Origin: Kordia algicida OT-1
GTDB taxonomy: Bacteria; Bacteroidota; Bacteroidia; Flavobacteriales; Flavobacteriaceae
Length of the DNA stretch: 57,767 bases
Direction: 5' to 3'
Assembly (NCBI RefSeq): GCF_000154725.1
Contig: NZ_DS544873.1
Span: 2,172,862 to 2,230,628 of the forward strand
Part shown: positions 1-8,636 of the stretch, piece by piece
Layout: every line of letters begins with the position of its first letter
How positions within the stretch are numbered: position 1 is the first letter of the stretch
Translations under genes and position numbers: made by a program
The notes under the pieces: generated by a model
The model's input: only the letters and a program-made list of their open reading frames with translations
Told to the model about the DNA's origin: nothing
Databases searched by the model: none

Positions 1-1222
1 CTACTTTTAACCAATTGTTGGTAGAAGTTGTTTCATTTTTCCATAAAAAGATGTCATCACCGCCAGAGTTGCTTACTATGATTTCTGGAAAACCATCATT
101 ATCTGTATCGCCAATAGCATTTGAGTAGCTTTCGCTAGTGTCGTTTTCAAAGCCTGAGCTAGATTCTATACTGAAAGTTCCATTCCCGTTGTTGGTGTAG
201 AATGCTGCTGACATTAAACTTGGCACACCACCATCTAACGAACCACTAACATATAAGTCTAGGTCTCCATTGTTGTTTGCATCTAAGAATACTGCTCCCC
301 ACGCAATACTTTCAAACATGGTTCCTGTTCCCGCAGCAACATTGCTAAAAGTTCCATCGCCATTGTTTCTTAATAAGTAGTTTCCAGGAATTCCGTTAGT
401 TACGTAGATATCAAACCATCCATCTCTATCAAAGTCCGAAATGGTAACAGACATTGCATCAATTGCTAGGTTTGTTCCAGATTCTTCACTTACGTCTGTA
501 AAGGATCCATCACCGTTATTTTTGTAGAGAATATTTGTGGTATTTGTTTTGTCATTTGCCATGTAAATGTCTTGCCAACCATCATTGTTGTAGTCAAAGA
601 ATGCTGAACAAAATGATAAATGACTTCCTGTGTCAATTCCTGCGGAAGCGCTTACATTTGTAAAAGTTCCGTCACCGTTATTTTTATAGAGATAGTTTGG
701 TTGTGGTGTACTTAATCCTCTGTTGCAAAGAAATACATCTAAGTATCCATCGTTATTATAATCGCCCCAAGAAGCGCCAAAGTTATCTTGTGCAGCAGTA
801 GGCAAGCCTGCTGAAATTGTAACGTCTGTAAGTGTGTTACCACTGTTTCTGTATAAACGACTTCCATCAACATCACTAGACACGTATAAGTCTTTGTCGC
901 CATCATTGTCAAAATCGACCCAAATAACTTGTTTTTGCTGTGCGTTGTTGCTAGGAACCATTGTTGTTTCAAGAGAAAACGTTCCATCACCGTTATTTTT
1001 ATAGATTTTTAAAGGATCGCCACTTTGCGTTCCAATGGTTATGTCGTCCCAACCATCATTGTTGAAGTCGCAAAAGGAAATTCCTCCGCCAAGATAAATG
1101 GTTCCACTGTAATCATCAACTCCTAGTGCGGTTGCTTGATTTTCAAAATATATTTGTGCATTTAGTTGAAAACAGAGAATATAAAGGGTACACGAAAAGA
1201 ATACTGGTAATCGTCTTTTCAT
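1..1222 (-). CDS. FG-GAP/VCBS repeat secreted protein, C-terminus cut by window edge
   Basis: Secreted or surface repeat protein, probably a calcium-binding beta-propeller. The first 23 residues form a signal peptide (MKRRLPVFF... to LNAQ). At least seven copies of the D-x-N/D-x-D-G-x-x-D motif follow (for example FNNDGWDD, FDNDGDKD, YNNDGYLD, FDRDGWFD), each inside a VCBS/FG-GAP blade that ends in LYKNNGDGTF-like sequence. The last visible residues (NNWLKV) resemble the join to an ASPIC/UnbV domain, which in flavobacteria is often followed by a type IX secretion sorting domain; that part lies outside the window. About 407 codons are present. The start was chosen because it gives a clean signal peptide. 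The exact role is unknown. Confidence 0.85.
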   Translation of the reverse strand, partial: MKRRLPVFFSCTLYILCFQLNAQIYFENQATALGVDDYSGTIYLGGGISFCDFNNDGWDDITIGTQSGDPLKIYKNNGDGTFSLETTMVPSNNAQQKQVIWVDFDNDGDKDLYVSSDVDGSRLYRNSGNTLTDVTISAGLPTAAQDNFGASWGDYNNDGYLDVFLCNRGLSTPQPNYLYKNNGDGTFTNVSASAGIDTGSHLSFCSAFFDYNNDGWQDIYMANDKTNTTNILYKNNGDGSFTDVSEESGTNLAIDAMSVTISDFDRDGWFDIYVTNGIPGNYLLRNNGDGTFSNVAAGTGTMFESIAWGAVFLDANNNGDLDLYVSGSLDGGVPSLMSAAFYTNNGNGTFSIESSSGFENDTSESYSNAIGDTDNDGFPEIIVSNSGGDDIFLWKNETTSTNNWLKV

Positions 1223-1396
1223 AAGCAGTCGGTAAATAGTTTATTGAGTTCGAGACTTCTAAACTATTAAAACAACTCAAATTTCACAAATATTTAACAT
1301 ATTATATTTGAAATATGTAATGATTTCTTTTTGTTTGTGTGTTATTCTATGTATTTGCTAGCAGTTTTTAAGATTTCTATTTTTTAAAAAAATCAA

Positions 1397-1430
1397 AAAA
1401 AATACCTCTAAGCAGCTTAGAGGCATTTTT
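1397..1430 (-). terminator. Rho-independent terminator of fabI
   Basis: A near-perfect hairpin (CCTCTAAG at 1405-1412, CTTAGAGG at 1416-1423, 3-nt loop) lies 20 nt past the fabI stop. On the minus strand it is followed by a long T-rich run. It also has T residues on the plus strand, but no plus-strand gene ends here. Confidence 0.8.
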
Positions 1431-1450
1431 TAGTATATATGAATTTTGTT

Positions 1451-2266
1451 TTATTCTTCTGTAAATCTTTCGATTACTTCTTGGCTAACTCCTGTGTTTG
1501 AGAATCCGCCATCATTGTAAAGGTTTTGCATGGTTACTCTCTTTGTTAAGTCTGAGAATAGCGTTACCGTGTAATTTGCGCAATCCATTGCAGTTGCGTT
1601 TCCTAGTGGAGACATTTTTTCTGCATATGAGATGAATCCATCAAATCCTTTGACACCTTGACCTGCCGTTGTTGGCGTTGGCGATTGGGAAATTGTGTTG
1701 ACACGAACTTTCTTTTCTTTCCCAAAGAAATATCCAAAGCTACGTGCAATAGATTCTAAGTATGCTTTGTTGTCTGCCATGTCATTATAATCTGGGAATG
1801 TACGTTGTGCCGCCATATACGTTAGTGCCACAATACTTCCCCACTCGTTCATTGCATCTTGTTTGTAAAGTGTTTGCATTACTTTGTGAAATGATACCGC
1901 AGAAACGTCCCAACCTTTGGTCATCCAATCGTATTTTAAGTCTGTGTAATGTCTTCCTTTACGAACATTTACAGACATTCCGATAGAGTGTAATACAAAG
2001 TCAATTTTCCCACCAAGGATTTCCATAGATTTTTCTATAAGGTTTTGAAGGTCTTCTTCGCTGGTAGCATCAGCAGGAATGATTTCTGAACCTGTTTTTT
2101 CCGCCAAGTCTTTTATTTTTCCCATACGCATTGCAATTGGCGCATTTGTCAATACAAATGTTCCGCCTTCTTCATGCACACGTTCGGCAGTTTTCCATGC
2201 AATAGAGTTTTCGTCTAAAGCACCAAATATGATTCCTTTTTTTCCTTTTAATAAGTTATATGACAT
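1451..2266 (-). CDS. fabI: Enoyl-[acyl-carrier-protein] reductase (NADH), FabI type
   Basis: Reduces trans-2-enoyl-ACP in the last step of each round of type II fatty acid elongation, in the cytoplasm. The 271-aa protein is an SDR-fold enzyme. It has the FabI-type nucleotide loop near residues 11-24 (GIIFGALDENSIAW) and the catalytic Tyr160-x6-Lys167 pair (YNDMADNK), the FabI spacing rather than the Y-x3-K of ordinary SDRs. HSIGMS near 93-98 matches the FabI strand before the substrate loop. The gene stands alone after recN with its own terminator. It belongs to the divergent Bacteroidota FabI branch, so database labels may read only SDR family oxidoreductase. Confidence 0.9.
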   Translation of the reverse strand: MSYNLLKGKKGIIFGALDENSIAWKTAERVHEEGGTFVLTNAPIAMRMGKIKDLAEKTGSEIIPADATSEEDLQNLIEKSMEILGGKIDFVLHSIGMSVNVRKGRHYTDLKYDWMTKGWDVSAVSFHKVMQTLYKQDAMNEWGSIVALTYMAAQRTFPDYNDMADNKAYLESIARSFGYFFGKEKKVRVNTISQSPTPTTAGQGVKGFDGFISYAEKMSPLGNATAMDCANYTVTLFSDLTKRVTMQNLYNDGGFSNTGVSQEVIERFTEE

Positions 2267-2304
2267 GCTTGTTGATTTTAGTCGTTTTTAGCTGTTTGGT
2301 AGTT

Positions 2305-2312
2305 CAAATATA
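2305..2312 (-). promoter_or_regulatory. Possible fabI promoter (-7 element)
   Basis: On the minus strand this reads TATATTTG, a full match to the Bacteroidota -7 consensus TAnnTTTG, 38 nt upstream of the fabI start. No convincing TTG -33 box is visible at the usual 17-23 nt distance, so the call is weak. Confidence 0.35.
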
Positions 2313-2358
2313 TGGTAAAAGATTGAATTGATCGATTTCTAAGTATCGAAATTATCTT

Positions 2359-4011
2359 TTATGATTTTAATAGTTCTTTCGCATTTGCCAATGCCGAATC
2401 GGAGATTTTTGCACCACTTAACATTTGTGCAATTTCCTCTATGCGTTCTTCTTCGCGCAATTCTTTTAAATGTGTGGTTGTCACTTCGTTAATATCTTGT
2501 TTGTAGACTTTGAAGTGTTGTTTTCCTTTGGCAGCAATTTGCGGTAAATGTGTGATAGAAAATACCTGCATACTTTTCCCCATGTGCTGCATGATTCGCG
2601 CCATTTTGTTCGCCACTTCACCAGAAACTCCTGTGTCAATTTCGTCAAACATAATAGTTGGTAATTGCATGTATTTTGACAAAATTGCCTTGATACACAA
2701 CATAACGCGCGACAATTCTCCTCCAGAAGCCGCTTTTTTGAGCTCGTTAAAGTTTCCGCCTTTGTTTGCCGCAAATAGAAATTGTAAATCGTCCATTCCA
2801 TTAGCGTAAAATTGTTTTGCCAATTGAACTTTGATATCAAAACGTGCATTTGGCATGCCCAAGTTTGCTAATAAACGCTCTAGTTGTTCAACTAATTTTG
2901 GAATGCCTTCCGTACGTTTTTGATGAATTGTCTTTGCAAGTTGCTTTAATTGATTGCTTAATGTTGTCAGTTCTTTTTCTTTTGCTTGAATGACTTCATC
3001 TATGTTTTCCGAAACGGCCGCTTTTTCAGAGAGTTCCGTTTGAATTTCCACTAATTCTTCAACTGAAAGCACATTGTGTTTTTTTTGTAAATCGAATATC
3101 TTTTGAAGCTTCGATGAAATTTCTTCTAATTGCTCAGGATTGAATGAAACTTCTCCTTGCAGATTGATGATTTCGTTATAAATGTCATCTAATTCTATGT
3201 ATGAACTTTTAATGCGTTCTGCCAAGCTGTTAAATTCTGGTGCAATTCCCGAGAGTTTTCCTGAACTACTTGCAATTCTGAAGTAAATTTATACTCCAAC
3301 TTGCTCATCAGAAAGGATTTGTTCCGATGTACTTAGATTCGTTTTTATGTCTTCCGCATTATTTAAACGCTCGTATTGCGCTTCTAAATCAGCAAGTATC
3401 AAGCCTTCTAGTTTTGCTTCTTCCAATTCTTTTAAAAGAAACATATTGTAATCATGTTCTTTTTCTAAAGCCGCTTGTTCGTCACGAATGTTTCGTAATT
3501 CTTTTTGAGTGGCTTGATAAGTTTTGAGTACTTCTTGATACGAAGTTACTTCGTCAGAAACGTTTGCCAGCGTATCAATGACTTGAAATTGAAATTGATT
3601 GTCAGTCAATTGTAATGTTTGATGTTGCGAATGAATATCAATTAATTGATCGCCCAAAGCTTGTAATACGCCTAAACGCACAGGAACATCGTTTACAAAG
3701 GCTCTCGATTTTCCAGAAGGCAATATTTCACGTCGTACAATTGTATCATGATCGTAATCGAGATCATTTTCTTCAAAAAATTGTTTGAGCTTGTACTTTT
3801 TTATGGAAAATTCCGCTTCAATCACACATTTGCGATCTTTATCTTTTAGCGAAGATAAATCCGCACGTTTTCCTAAGATTAATGCCAAACCGCCTAGAAG
3901 AATTGATTTTCCAGCACCAGTTTCTCCAGTGATAATCGTTAGTCCTTTGTCAAATTCGACTTGTAAAGAATCGATTAACGCAAAGTTTTTTATAGAAAGT
4001 TGTGTGAGCAA
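2359..4011 (-). pseudogene. recN: DNA repair protein RecN, interrupted by an in-frame stop
   Basis: SMC-like ATPase for double-strand break repair. The whole frame is about 550 codons, the normal RecN length. The 5' part (3289-4011, 240 aa) has Walker A GETGAGKS at residues 29-36 and the start of the coiled coil. The 3' part (2359-3225 from a TTG, open in frame since the stop) has the coiled coil, signature AASGGELSRV and Walker B PTIMFDEIDTG. Both parts share one reading frame and are separated only by a TAA at 3289-3291, so this is a nonsense change, a 3n indel or two compensating indels, not a single frameshift. Residues just after the stop (IYFR) fit the family poorly, which favours a small local lesion or assembly error. 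A functional split protein is unlikely but possible through reinitiation. Confidence 0.85.
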
Positions 4012-4045
4012 TGCCGTAAAGTTTTGTTACAATAGTTTCAACATA

Positions 4046-4077
4046 CAAAAATAGCGTATTGCTCTAAATTTTCGCAA
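4046..4077 (-). promoter_or_regulatory. recN promoter
   Basis: Minus strand: TTG (4075-4077), 21-nt spacer, TATTTTTG (4046-4053), matching the Bacteroidota TTG-N17-23-TAnnTTTG consensus. It lies in the porD-recN gap about 35 nt upstream of the recN start, so recN can be transcribed independently of the bamD-porD operon. Confidence 0.55.
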
Positions 4078-4080
4078 AAA

Positions 4081-4971
4081 TCAGAATTTAATTTTTTCCC
4101 ATTTTGAAGCGTGAAATGGCGCGACTCTATTGAGGGTTTCTACCAATTGTGTGACACTTACTTTTGGTCCGCCAGAGAAAACATTTTGAATTTCTTCCGC
4201 TTTGGCATCAAAAAAGGTTTGTAATAAGAAGGAATTGGGTCTTCGGTTGTTCAATGCTTTGAAAAGTTCTAAGCTTCCACTGATGGCTTGTTTTGCCGAA
4301 CGCGGATCATCTGCCATTTTATCCATTCCTACTCTGTGGTAGTTATACATTACCGTTCTGTATTCTTTATACGTATTGTTGAGCATGTTGTCTAACAATC
4401 TCCAACGTGTACGATTTCCATCTGCTTCTTTCCATCCTAGAAATGGACTTGTCTGCGAGAGGTTCACAATTTGTTGTGCTTGCGCATAGTAATCTGATCC
4501 GCCTCTGAGCGAAAATGTGTCTGCGTCAATCCCTAAAATAATGTGCACATAGTAAGCAACAACCGCAACTAAGTTTGAGGTGAATGCGTTGGGATTGTAT
4601 ACAATTGGTTGAAATTCTTGATAGATGAATCGAAATTGTCTGTCATTGAAGTTAAATACAGGCGACTCAAATGACGAATTGTAGATTGGTCGTGATGATT
4701 GCACTTGAATGGTCGCTACGAATTCATCCGATTGGTATTGCGATACATTTATCACCATACTACAGTTGATGCGTTCTTGTGGTGCAAATTTCTTATTAGT
4801 CCATTGAGTTTTGTTGACAAAATCATTCAGCGAACGTTCTAAGGTTTTGAAAATTTGCTGATTTGTCTGATTCACTTGTTGTGCATCAATTGTGATTTGA
4901 CAGTTTAATTCTTGTGCCGTCATGAATGATGCTACACTGAAAAATAAGATACTTAAAACAAGATTACGCAT
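4081..4971 (-). CDS. porD: Type IX secretion protein PorD (DUF4835 family)
   Basis: Periplasmic or outer-membrane associated protein needed for type IX secretion and gliding-related export in Bacteroidota. The 296-aa protein has a signal peptide (MRNLVLSILFFSVASFMTAQ) and then the DUF4835 fold, starting ELNCQITIDAQQVNQTNQQIF, with the conserved stretch NDFVNKTQWTNKKF and a middle SPVFNFNDRQFRF-like region. It overlaps the end of coaBC by 8 nt, and the coaBC-porD-recN order is the usual flavobacterial one, which supports the call. The biochemical role of PorD is not well defined. Confidence 0.85.
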   Translation of the reverse strand: MRNLVLSILFFSVASFMTAQELNCQITIDAQQVNQTNQQIFKTLERSLNDFVNKTQWTNKKFAPQERINCSMVINVSQYQSDEFVATIQVQSSRPIYNSSFESPVFNFNDRQFRFIYQEFQPIVYNPNAFTSNLVAVVAYYVHIILGIDADTFSLRGGSDYYAQAQQIVNLSQTSPFLGWKEADGNRTRWRLLDNMLNNTYKEYRTVMYNYHRVGMDKMADDPRSAKQAISGSLELFKALNNRRPNSFLLQTFFDAKAEEIQNVFSGGPKVSVTQLVETLNRVAPFHASKWEKIKF

Positions 4972-6175
4972 GGATTCGTTTTAAAATTTCACTAAATATA
5001 TCGTTGGCTACTTCAGCTTTCGATTTTAATCCAAAAGCTAAGGTATTCATTTTTTTATCAATAATTGTTACTTTGTTTGTTGGTTTTCCAAATCCTGCTC
5101 CTTTATCGTTTAACGAGTTGAGCACAATCATATCCAAGTTTTTACGCGTAAGTTTTCCTTTAGCATTTTCCAATTCATTGTTCGTTTCTAAAGCAAAACC
5201 GACTAAAAATTGTTCTTTTTTGATGTCTCCAAGCGAAGCAAGAATGTCTTTTGTTTTGACCAACTCTATCTGTAACGTTGAATCGTTCTTTTTTATTTTC
5301 TGAGTAGCTACATCTTTTGGTTTGTAATCTGCAACTGCTGCCGAAAGTATGGCAATATCTGCTGAAGGGAAATCTGCATGCGCCGCATTATACATGTCTT
5401 CTGCACTGATGACATTTACCACGTTTACTGACGAATGTGAAATGCTTTGATTGTTTGGACCTGCAATTAAAATAACCTCAGCACCTAAGTTTGCTGCGGC
5501 TCGCGCGAGTTCATAGCCCATTTTTCCAGAAGAATGATTTCCGATGAAACGCACAGGATCAATAGCCTCATAAGTTGGACCTGCTGTAATGACTACTTTT
5601 TTTCCTTTCAGCGGAAGCGCAGCCAAAATATCTTTTTCTATAAAGGAAACGATGTCTTCTGGTTCTGCCATACGTCCTTCTCCAACCAAACCACTTGCCA
5701 ATTCTCCGCTAGTTGCAGGAATCATGATGTTTCCAAAACTAGCTAGTTTTTCAAAAGAGTTTTTGGTCGATAGATGTTTGTACATATCCAAGTCCATTGC
5801 TGGTGCAAAATAAACTGGACATTTTGCTGATAAGTAAGTAGCAAGCAATAAATTATTGCTATTTCCTGTTGCCATTTTGGACATGGTATTTGCTGTTGCA
5901 GGTGCAATCAACATAAAGTCTGCCCACAAACCAAGTTCTACATGATTTGTCCACATGTCGTTTTCATCTTCTTCATTAGTAAAAGATGAATGCACGGGAT
6001 TTTTAGATAATGTAGATAAGGTTAACGGCGTTATGAAGTCTTTGGCAGCAGGCGTCATAATCACTTTGACTTCGGCGCCTGCTTTGATGAATAACCGTAC
6101 TAGAGAAGCTGTTTTATAAGCGGCAATTCCAGCGGTAACGCCTAGTAATACTTTTTTGCCCCTTAAAATTGACAT
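4964..6175 (-). CDS. coaBC: Bifunctional phosphopantothenoylcysteine decarboxylase/phosphopantothenate-cysteine ligase
   Basis: Makes 4'-phosphopantetheine for coenzyme A in two steps: CTP-dependent ligation of cysteine to phosphopantothenate (CoaB), then FMN-dependent decarboxylation (CoaC). The 403-aa protein has the CoaC flavoprotein half first (LGVTAGIAAYKTA near 11-23, the catalytic-His region HVELGLWADFMLIAPATANT, and PAMDLDMY in place of the usual PxMNxxM). The CoaB half follows (ITAGPTYEAIDPVRFIGN, SSGKMG, and the KIKK segment with downstream LVKTKDIL). It follows rpoZ after 3 nt and overlaps porD, so it sits mid-operon. Confidence 0.95.
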   Translation of the reverse strand: MSILRGKKVLLGVTAGIAAYKTASLVRLFIKAGAEVKVIMTPAAKDFITPLTLSTLSKNPVHSSFTNEEDENDMWTNHVELGLWADFMLIAPATANTMSKMATGNSNNLLLATYLSAKCPVYFAPAMDLDMYKHLSTKNSFEKLASFGNIMIPATSGELASGLVGEGRMAEPEDIVSFIEKDILAALPLKGKKVVITAGPTYEAIDPVRFIGNHSSGKMGYELARAAANLGAEVILIAGPNNQSISHSSVNVVNVISAEDMYNAAHADFPSADIAILSAAVADYKPKDVATQKIKKNDSTLQIELVKTKDILASLGDIKKEQFLVGFALETNNELENAKGKLTRKNLDMIVLNSLNDKGAGFGKPTNKVTIIDKKMNTLAFGLKSKAEVANDIFSEILKRIHA

Positions 6176-6178
6176 AGA

Positions 6179-6505
6179 CTAAGCTTCTTCTTTTGTGTTA
6201 CGGTAATATATTTTTTCTTCCAACCATTCTTGTACAGCAATAGCGTGTGGTTTTGGAAGTTTTTCGTAGAATTTAGATACTTCGATTTGCTCTTTGTTTT
6301 CAAAGATTTCTTCTAAACTGTCGTTGTGTGTAGCAAATTCGTCTAACTTCTCAATCAATTCTTTTTTGATTTCAGAGTTGATTTGAATTGCTCTTTTAGC
6401 TACAACAGAAATTGCTTCATAAATATTGTCCGTTGGCGCATCAAATTGATTTCTTTCAACTGTTGTTGTGCTGATTGGAGCGTCTAAGTTTTTAATATCA
6501 ACCAT
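6179..6505 (-). CDS. rpoZ: RNA polymerase omega subunit (RpoZ family)
   Basis: Small subunit that helps assemble and stabilise RNA polymerase. At 108 aa, it has the omega core (NIYEAISVVAKRAIQINSEIKKEL, near residues 28-51) in which the AKRA segment is the family hallmark, and an acidic C-terminal extension typical of Bacteroidota. It sits 5 nt after bamD and 3 nt before coaBC; rpoZ next to coaBC is a recurrent pairing in this phylum. Confidence 0.88.
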   Translation of the reverse strand: MVDIKNLDAPISTTTVERNQFDAPTDNIYEAISVVAKRAIQINSEIKKELIEKLDEFATHNDSLEEIFENKEQIEVSKFYEKLPKPHAIAVQEWLEEKIYYRNTKEEA

Positions 6506-6510
6506 AATTG

Positions 6511-7317
6511 TTATTTTGAAAATTTTGCTAATTCTTCTGTTATTGAAGCCATAATTTTGTCGGCTTCTTCTCTATATTTTGATTCAGGATAAAACTTTAC
6601 CAACGTTTTGTACGCTGATGCGGCTTCATTATAACGTCCTTCCATTAAAGATGCAAAACTTTTTGTTGCTAAGTTATACATGGCATCTAGTTTTAAGAAC
6701 ATGGCATCTTCTCTGAAGCTTGTCCCTGGATAATCTGAAAGAAAGTTCTCAACTGCTTTTATTGACGATTTGTAATCAGAAATCGTATTGTATTGTTTTG
6801 CAATTTCGTATGCTTTCTTTTCAATTTTTGTTGTCAATTCATCTACCATTACATTGGCATTATCTAGATATTTTGAATCTGGATAGTTGTTGATGAATGA
6901 TTGAAGTTTATTAATTGCCTTGATTGTTTCTCTTTGATCTATACTGTAACGAGGCGATTCCATGTAATAGCTTTTTGCTTCATAGAATGCTGCAGATTGG
7001 ATACTGTCACTTTTTGGATATGAACGTACAAAACGCTCAAATTGATATCCTGAAACGATGAATTGTTCTATTTCAAATAGTGATCTTGCATATAAGAACG
7101 TTACGCGCTCTCCTTGCGGTTTCCCTCTGTATCGTGGTACAATTTGCTCAAAAAGTCTACTTGATTTTTTAAACTTTCCTTCTTTATATAATCTTTCCGC
7201 TAGTTCGTATTTTACTTTCGTATCTTCCGACTTAAGTGCTTTTTGGTATTCGCTACAAGAAGCGAATGTAATAGCTATTAAAACTAGGTATAGAAATTTA
7301 GGCATCTTTTTAAACAT
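6511..7317 (-). CDS. bamD: Outer membrane protein assembly factor BamD
   Basis: TPR lipoprotein of the BAM complex, which inserts beta-barrels in the outer membrane. The 268-aa protein has a lipoprotein signal with lipobox TFASC (Cys21). It is followed by SEYQKALKSEDTKVKYELAE-type sequence characteristic of flavobacterial BamD, and by TPR helices (YKEGKFKKSSRLFEQIVPRY, FVRSYPKSD, INNYPDSKYLDNANV). It is first in the bamD-rpoZ-coaBC-porD operon. An in-frame ATG at 7305 is an alternative start. A TAnnTTTG-like element (TATTTTTG, 7322-7329) lies so close to 7317 that the shorter form, starting MPKFLYL, may be the one translated. Confidence 0.9.
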   Translation of the reverse strand: MFKKMPKFLYLVLIAITFASCSEYQKALKSEDTKVKYELAERLYKEGKFKKSSRLFEQIVPRYRGKPQGERVTFLYARSLFEIEQFIVSGYQFERFVRSYPKSDSIQSAAFYEAKSYYMESPRYSIDQRETIKAINKLQSFINNYPDSKYLDNANVMVDELTTKIEKKAYEIAKQYNTISDYKSSIKAVENFLSDYPGTSFREDAMFLKLDAMYNLATKSFASLMEGRYNEAASAYKTLVKFYPESKYREEADKIMASITEELAKFSK

Positions 7318-7420
7318 CTGGCAAAAATAGGTATTTATTATGTATTATGAAAACATTTTTAAGTCGCTAAATTAACTTTAGAAATCTGATTTTAGTATTC
7401 TTTATCATAGTTTTAACTTT

Positions 7421-7570
7421 TTGGAGCGCTTTGCTTTTAGATCGCTGCCGCTTTTGGAGCGCTTTGCTCTTAGATCGGCTTCGCCTTTTAGACTGCTTTG
7501 CTGTTAGAAACGCTAACGCTTTTAGACTTGTTGGAATTGCTGACGCTTTTAGACTGCTTTGCTTTTAGAG
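7421..7570. repeat. Degenerate short tandem repeat array
   Basis: About 150 bp in which the core GCTTTTAGA (variants GCTCTTAGA, GCCTTTTAGA, GCTGTTAGA) recurs seven times, every 17-26 bp. Each is preceded by a short GC-rich self-complementary segment such as GCGCTTTGC, GGCTTCGCC or CGCTAACG. It lies between bamD and the IS element and has no open reading frame of note. Its function is unknown. Confidence 0.7.
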
Positions 7571-7611
7571 CTAACTCTCTAACTAATCTAACCATCTAAG
7601 TAAGTCTAATA

Positions 7612-7626
7612 ACCTGAGTTCGATTA
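7612..7626. repeat. IS982 left terminal inverted repeat
   Basis: ACCTGAGTTCGATTA, a perfect complement of 8610-8624. The base outside it belongs to the TAATA target duplication (7607-7611). Confidence 0.92.
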
Positions 7627-7715
7627 ATATTCAGGATAGTTTTACTACCAAAAAAAGATAGATTTTTAGTAAATTAAAGTGTTGAAATTCAATTTATTAA
7701 TCTAAAAATCTATCT

Positions 7716-8609
7716 ATGGTTTCTTTTTCTAAAATTACGGAAATATTTTGTATTGTTGATGAATTCTGCAAAGAATATGATCAAATAGTTGATAAATCGC
7801 TACTTGGTAATGCTCCCAAACGACCTCCAATAATGTCAAAAAGTGAAATTATTACCATTACAATACTTTTTCATTTAAGTGGTTTTAGAACTTTTAAGCA
7901 CTTCTATATATTTTATATTCAGAAGCACATGCAGGAAGAATTCCCTAAAACTATATCTTACAACAGATTTGTCGAACAAATGCAAAGTAATTTAATGGCT
8001 ATGACTTTATTTTTGAAGACTTGTTGTCTTGGTGATTGTACTGGGATTTCTTTTGTGGATTCCACACCTATTAGAGTCTGTAAAAACAAGCGTATCAAAC
8101 GCAATAAGGTATTTAAAGGAATAGCCAACACTGGAAAGTCTACTATGGGATGGTTTTATGGATTTAAACTTCACATCGTCATAAATGATAAAGGCGAAAT
8201 CCTAACCTTTACAATTACACAAGCCAGTGAAGATGATAGAACACCACTAAAACAAGAACGATTTTTAGACAAAATATTTGGAAAACTATTTGCTGACAAA
8301 GGATATATAGGCAAAGAACTAGCCAAATTACTATTCATTGATGGCGTACAACTGATCACCAATATTAAAAATAATATGAAAAACGCGCTGTTGACAATAT
8401 CAGATAAAATACTGCTTAGAAAAAGATCCGTAATAGAAACGGTCAACGATGAACTTAAAAATATTTGTCAAGTAGAGCATTCAAGACATAGAAGTTTTGA
8501 AAACTTTCTTAGCAATCTAATTGCAGGATTGATAGCTTACAGCTTTTTACCTAAAAAACCACAAATTAGATTTCAGTCAAATAATAGTAATCAAATTTAC
8601 TTGTTTTAA
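7716..8609 (+). CDS. IS982-family DDE transposase
   Basis: Catalyses transposition of the surrounding element. The 297-aa protein is full length for IS982. Catalytic residues fit FVDSTPIRVCKN (first Asp), LFADKGYIG (second Asp) and VIETVNDELK (Glu). The family block KRNKVFKGIA, then GWFYGFKLH, is present. The stop codon overlaps the inner edge of the right inverted repeat region (8607-8609). No frameshift is needed for expression. Confidence 0.93.
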   Translation: MVSFSKITEIFCIVDEFCKEYDQIVDKSLLGNAPKRPPIMSKSEIITITILFHLSGFRTFKHFYIFYIQKHMQEEFPKTISYNRFVEQMQSNLMAMTLFLKTCCLGDCTGISFVDSTPIRVCKNKRIKRNKVFKGIANTGKSTMGWFYGFKLHIVINDKGEILTFTITQASEDDRTPLKQERFLDKIFGKLFADKGYIGKELAKLLFIDGVQLITNIKNNMKNALLTISDKILLRKRSVIETVNDELKNICQVEHSRHRSFENFLSNLIAGLIAYSFLPKKPQIRFQSNNSNQIYLF

Positions 8610-8624
8610 TAATCGAACTCAGGT
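8610..8624. repeat. IS982 right terminal inverted repeat
   Basis: Perfect complement of 7612-7626. It is followed by TAATA at 8625-8629, the right copy of the target duplication. Confidence 0.92.
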
Positions 8625-8636
8625 TAATAAGCTAAA

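Larger units (their letters stand above)
7612..8624. mobile_element. IS982-family insertion sequence, complete
   Basis: A 1013-bp element bounded by perfect 15-bp terminal inverted repeats ACCTGAGTTCGATTA (7612-7626) and its complement (8610-8624). It is flanked by a 5-bp direct repeat TAATA (7607-7611 and 8625-8629), the expected target duplication. It encodes one full-length transposase. Size, ends and transposase agree with IS982. It sits 12 nt past the Kir channel stop codon and about 290 bp upstream of bamD, so it separates two blocks of a conserved gene cluster without breaking either. Perfect ends and an intact frame point to a recent insertion. Confidence 0.93.

Noticed and set aside
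739-990. 83-codon minus-strand ORF inside the FG-GAP gene
   Set aside because: Alternative frame of the repeat protein, whose own frame runs uninterrupted across the region.
7421-7570. Possible CRISPR array
   Set aside because: Repeats are short and degenerate, no constant spacer length, and no cas genes in the window.
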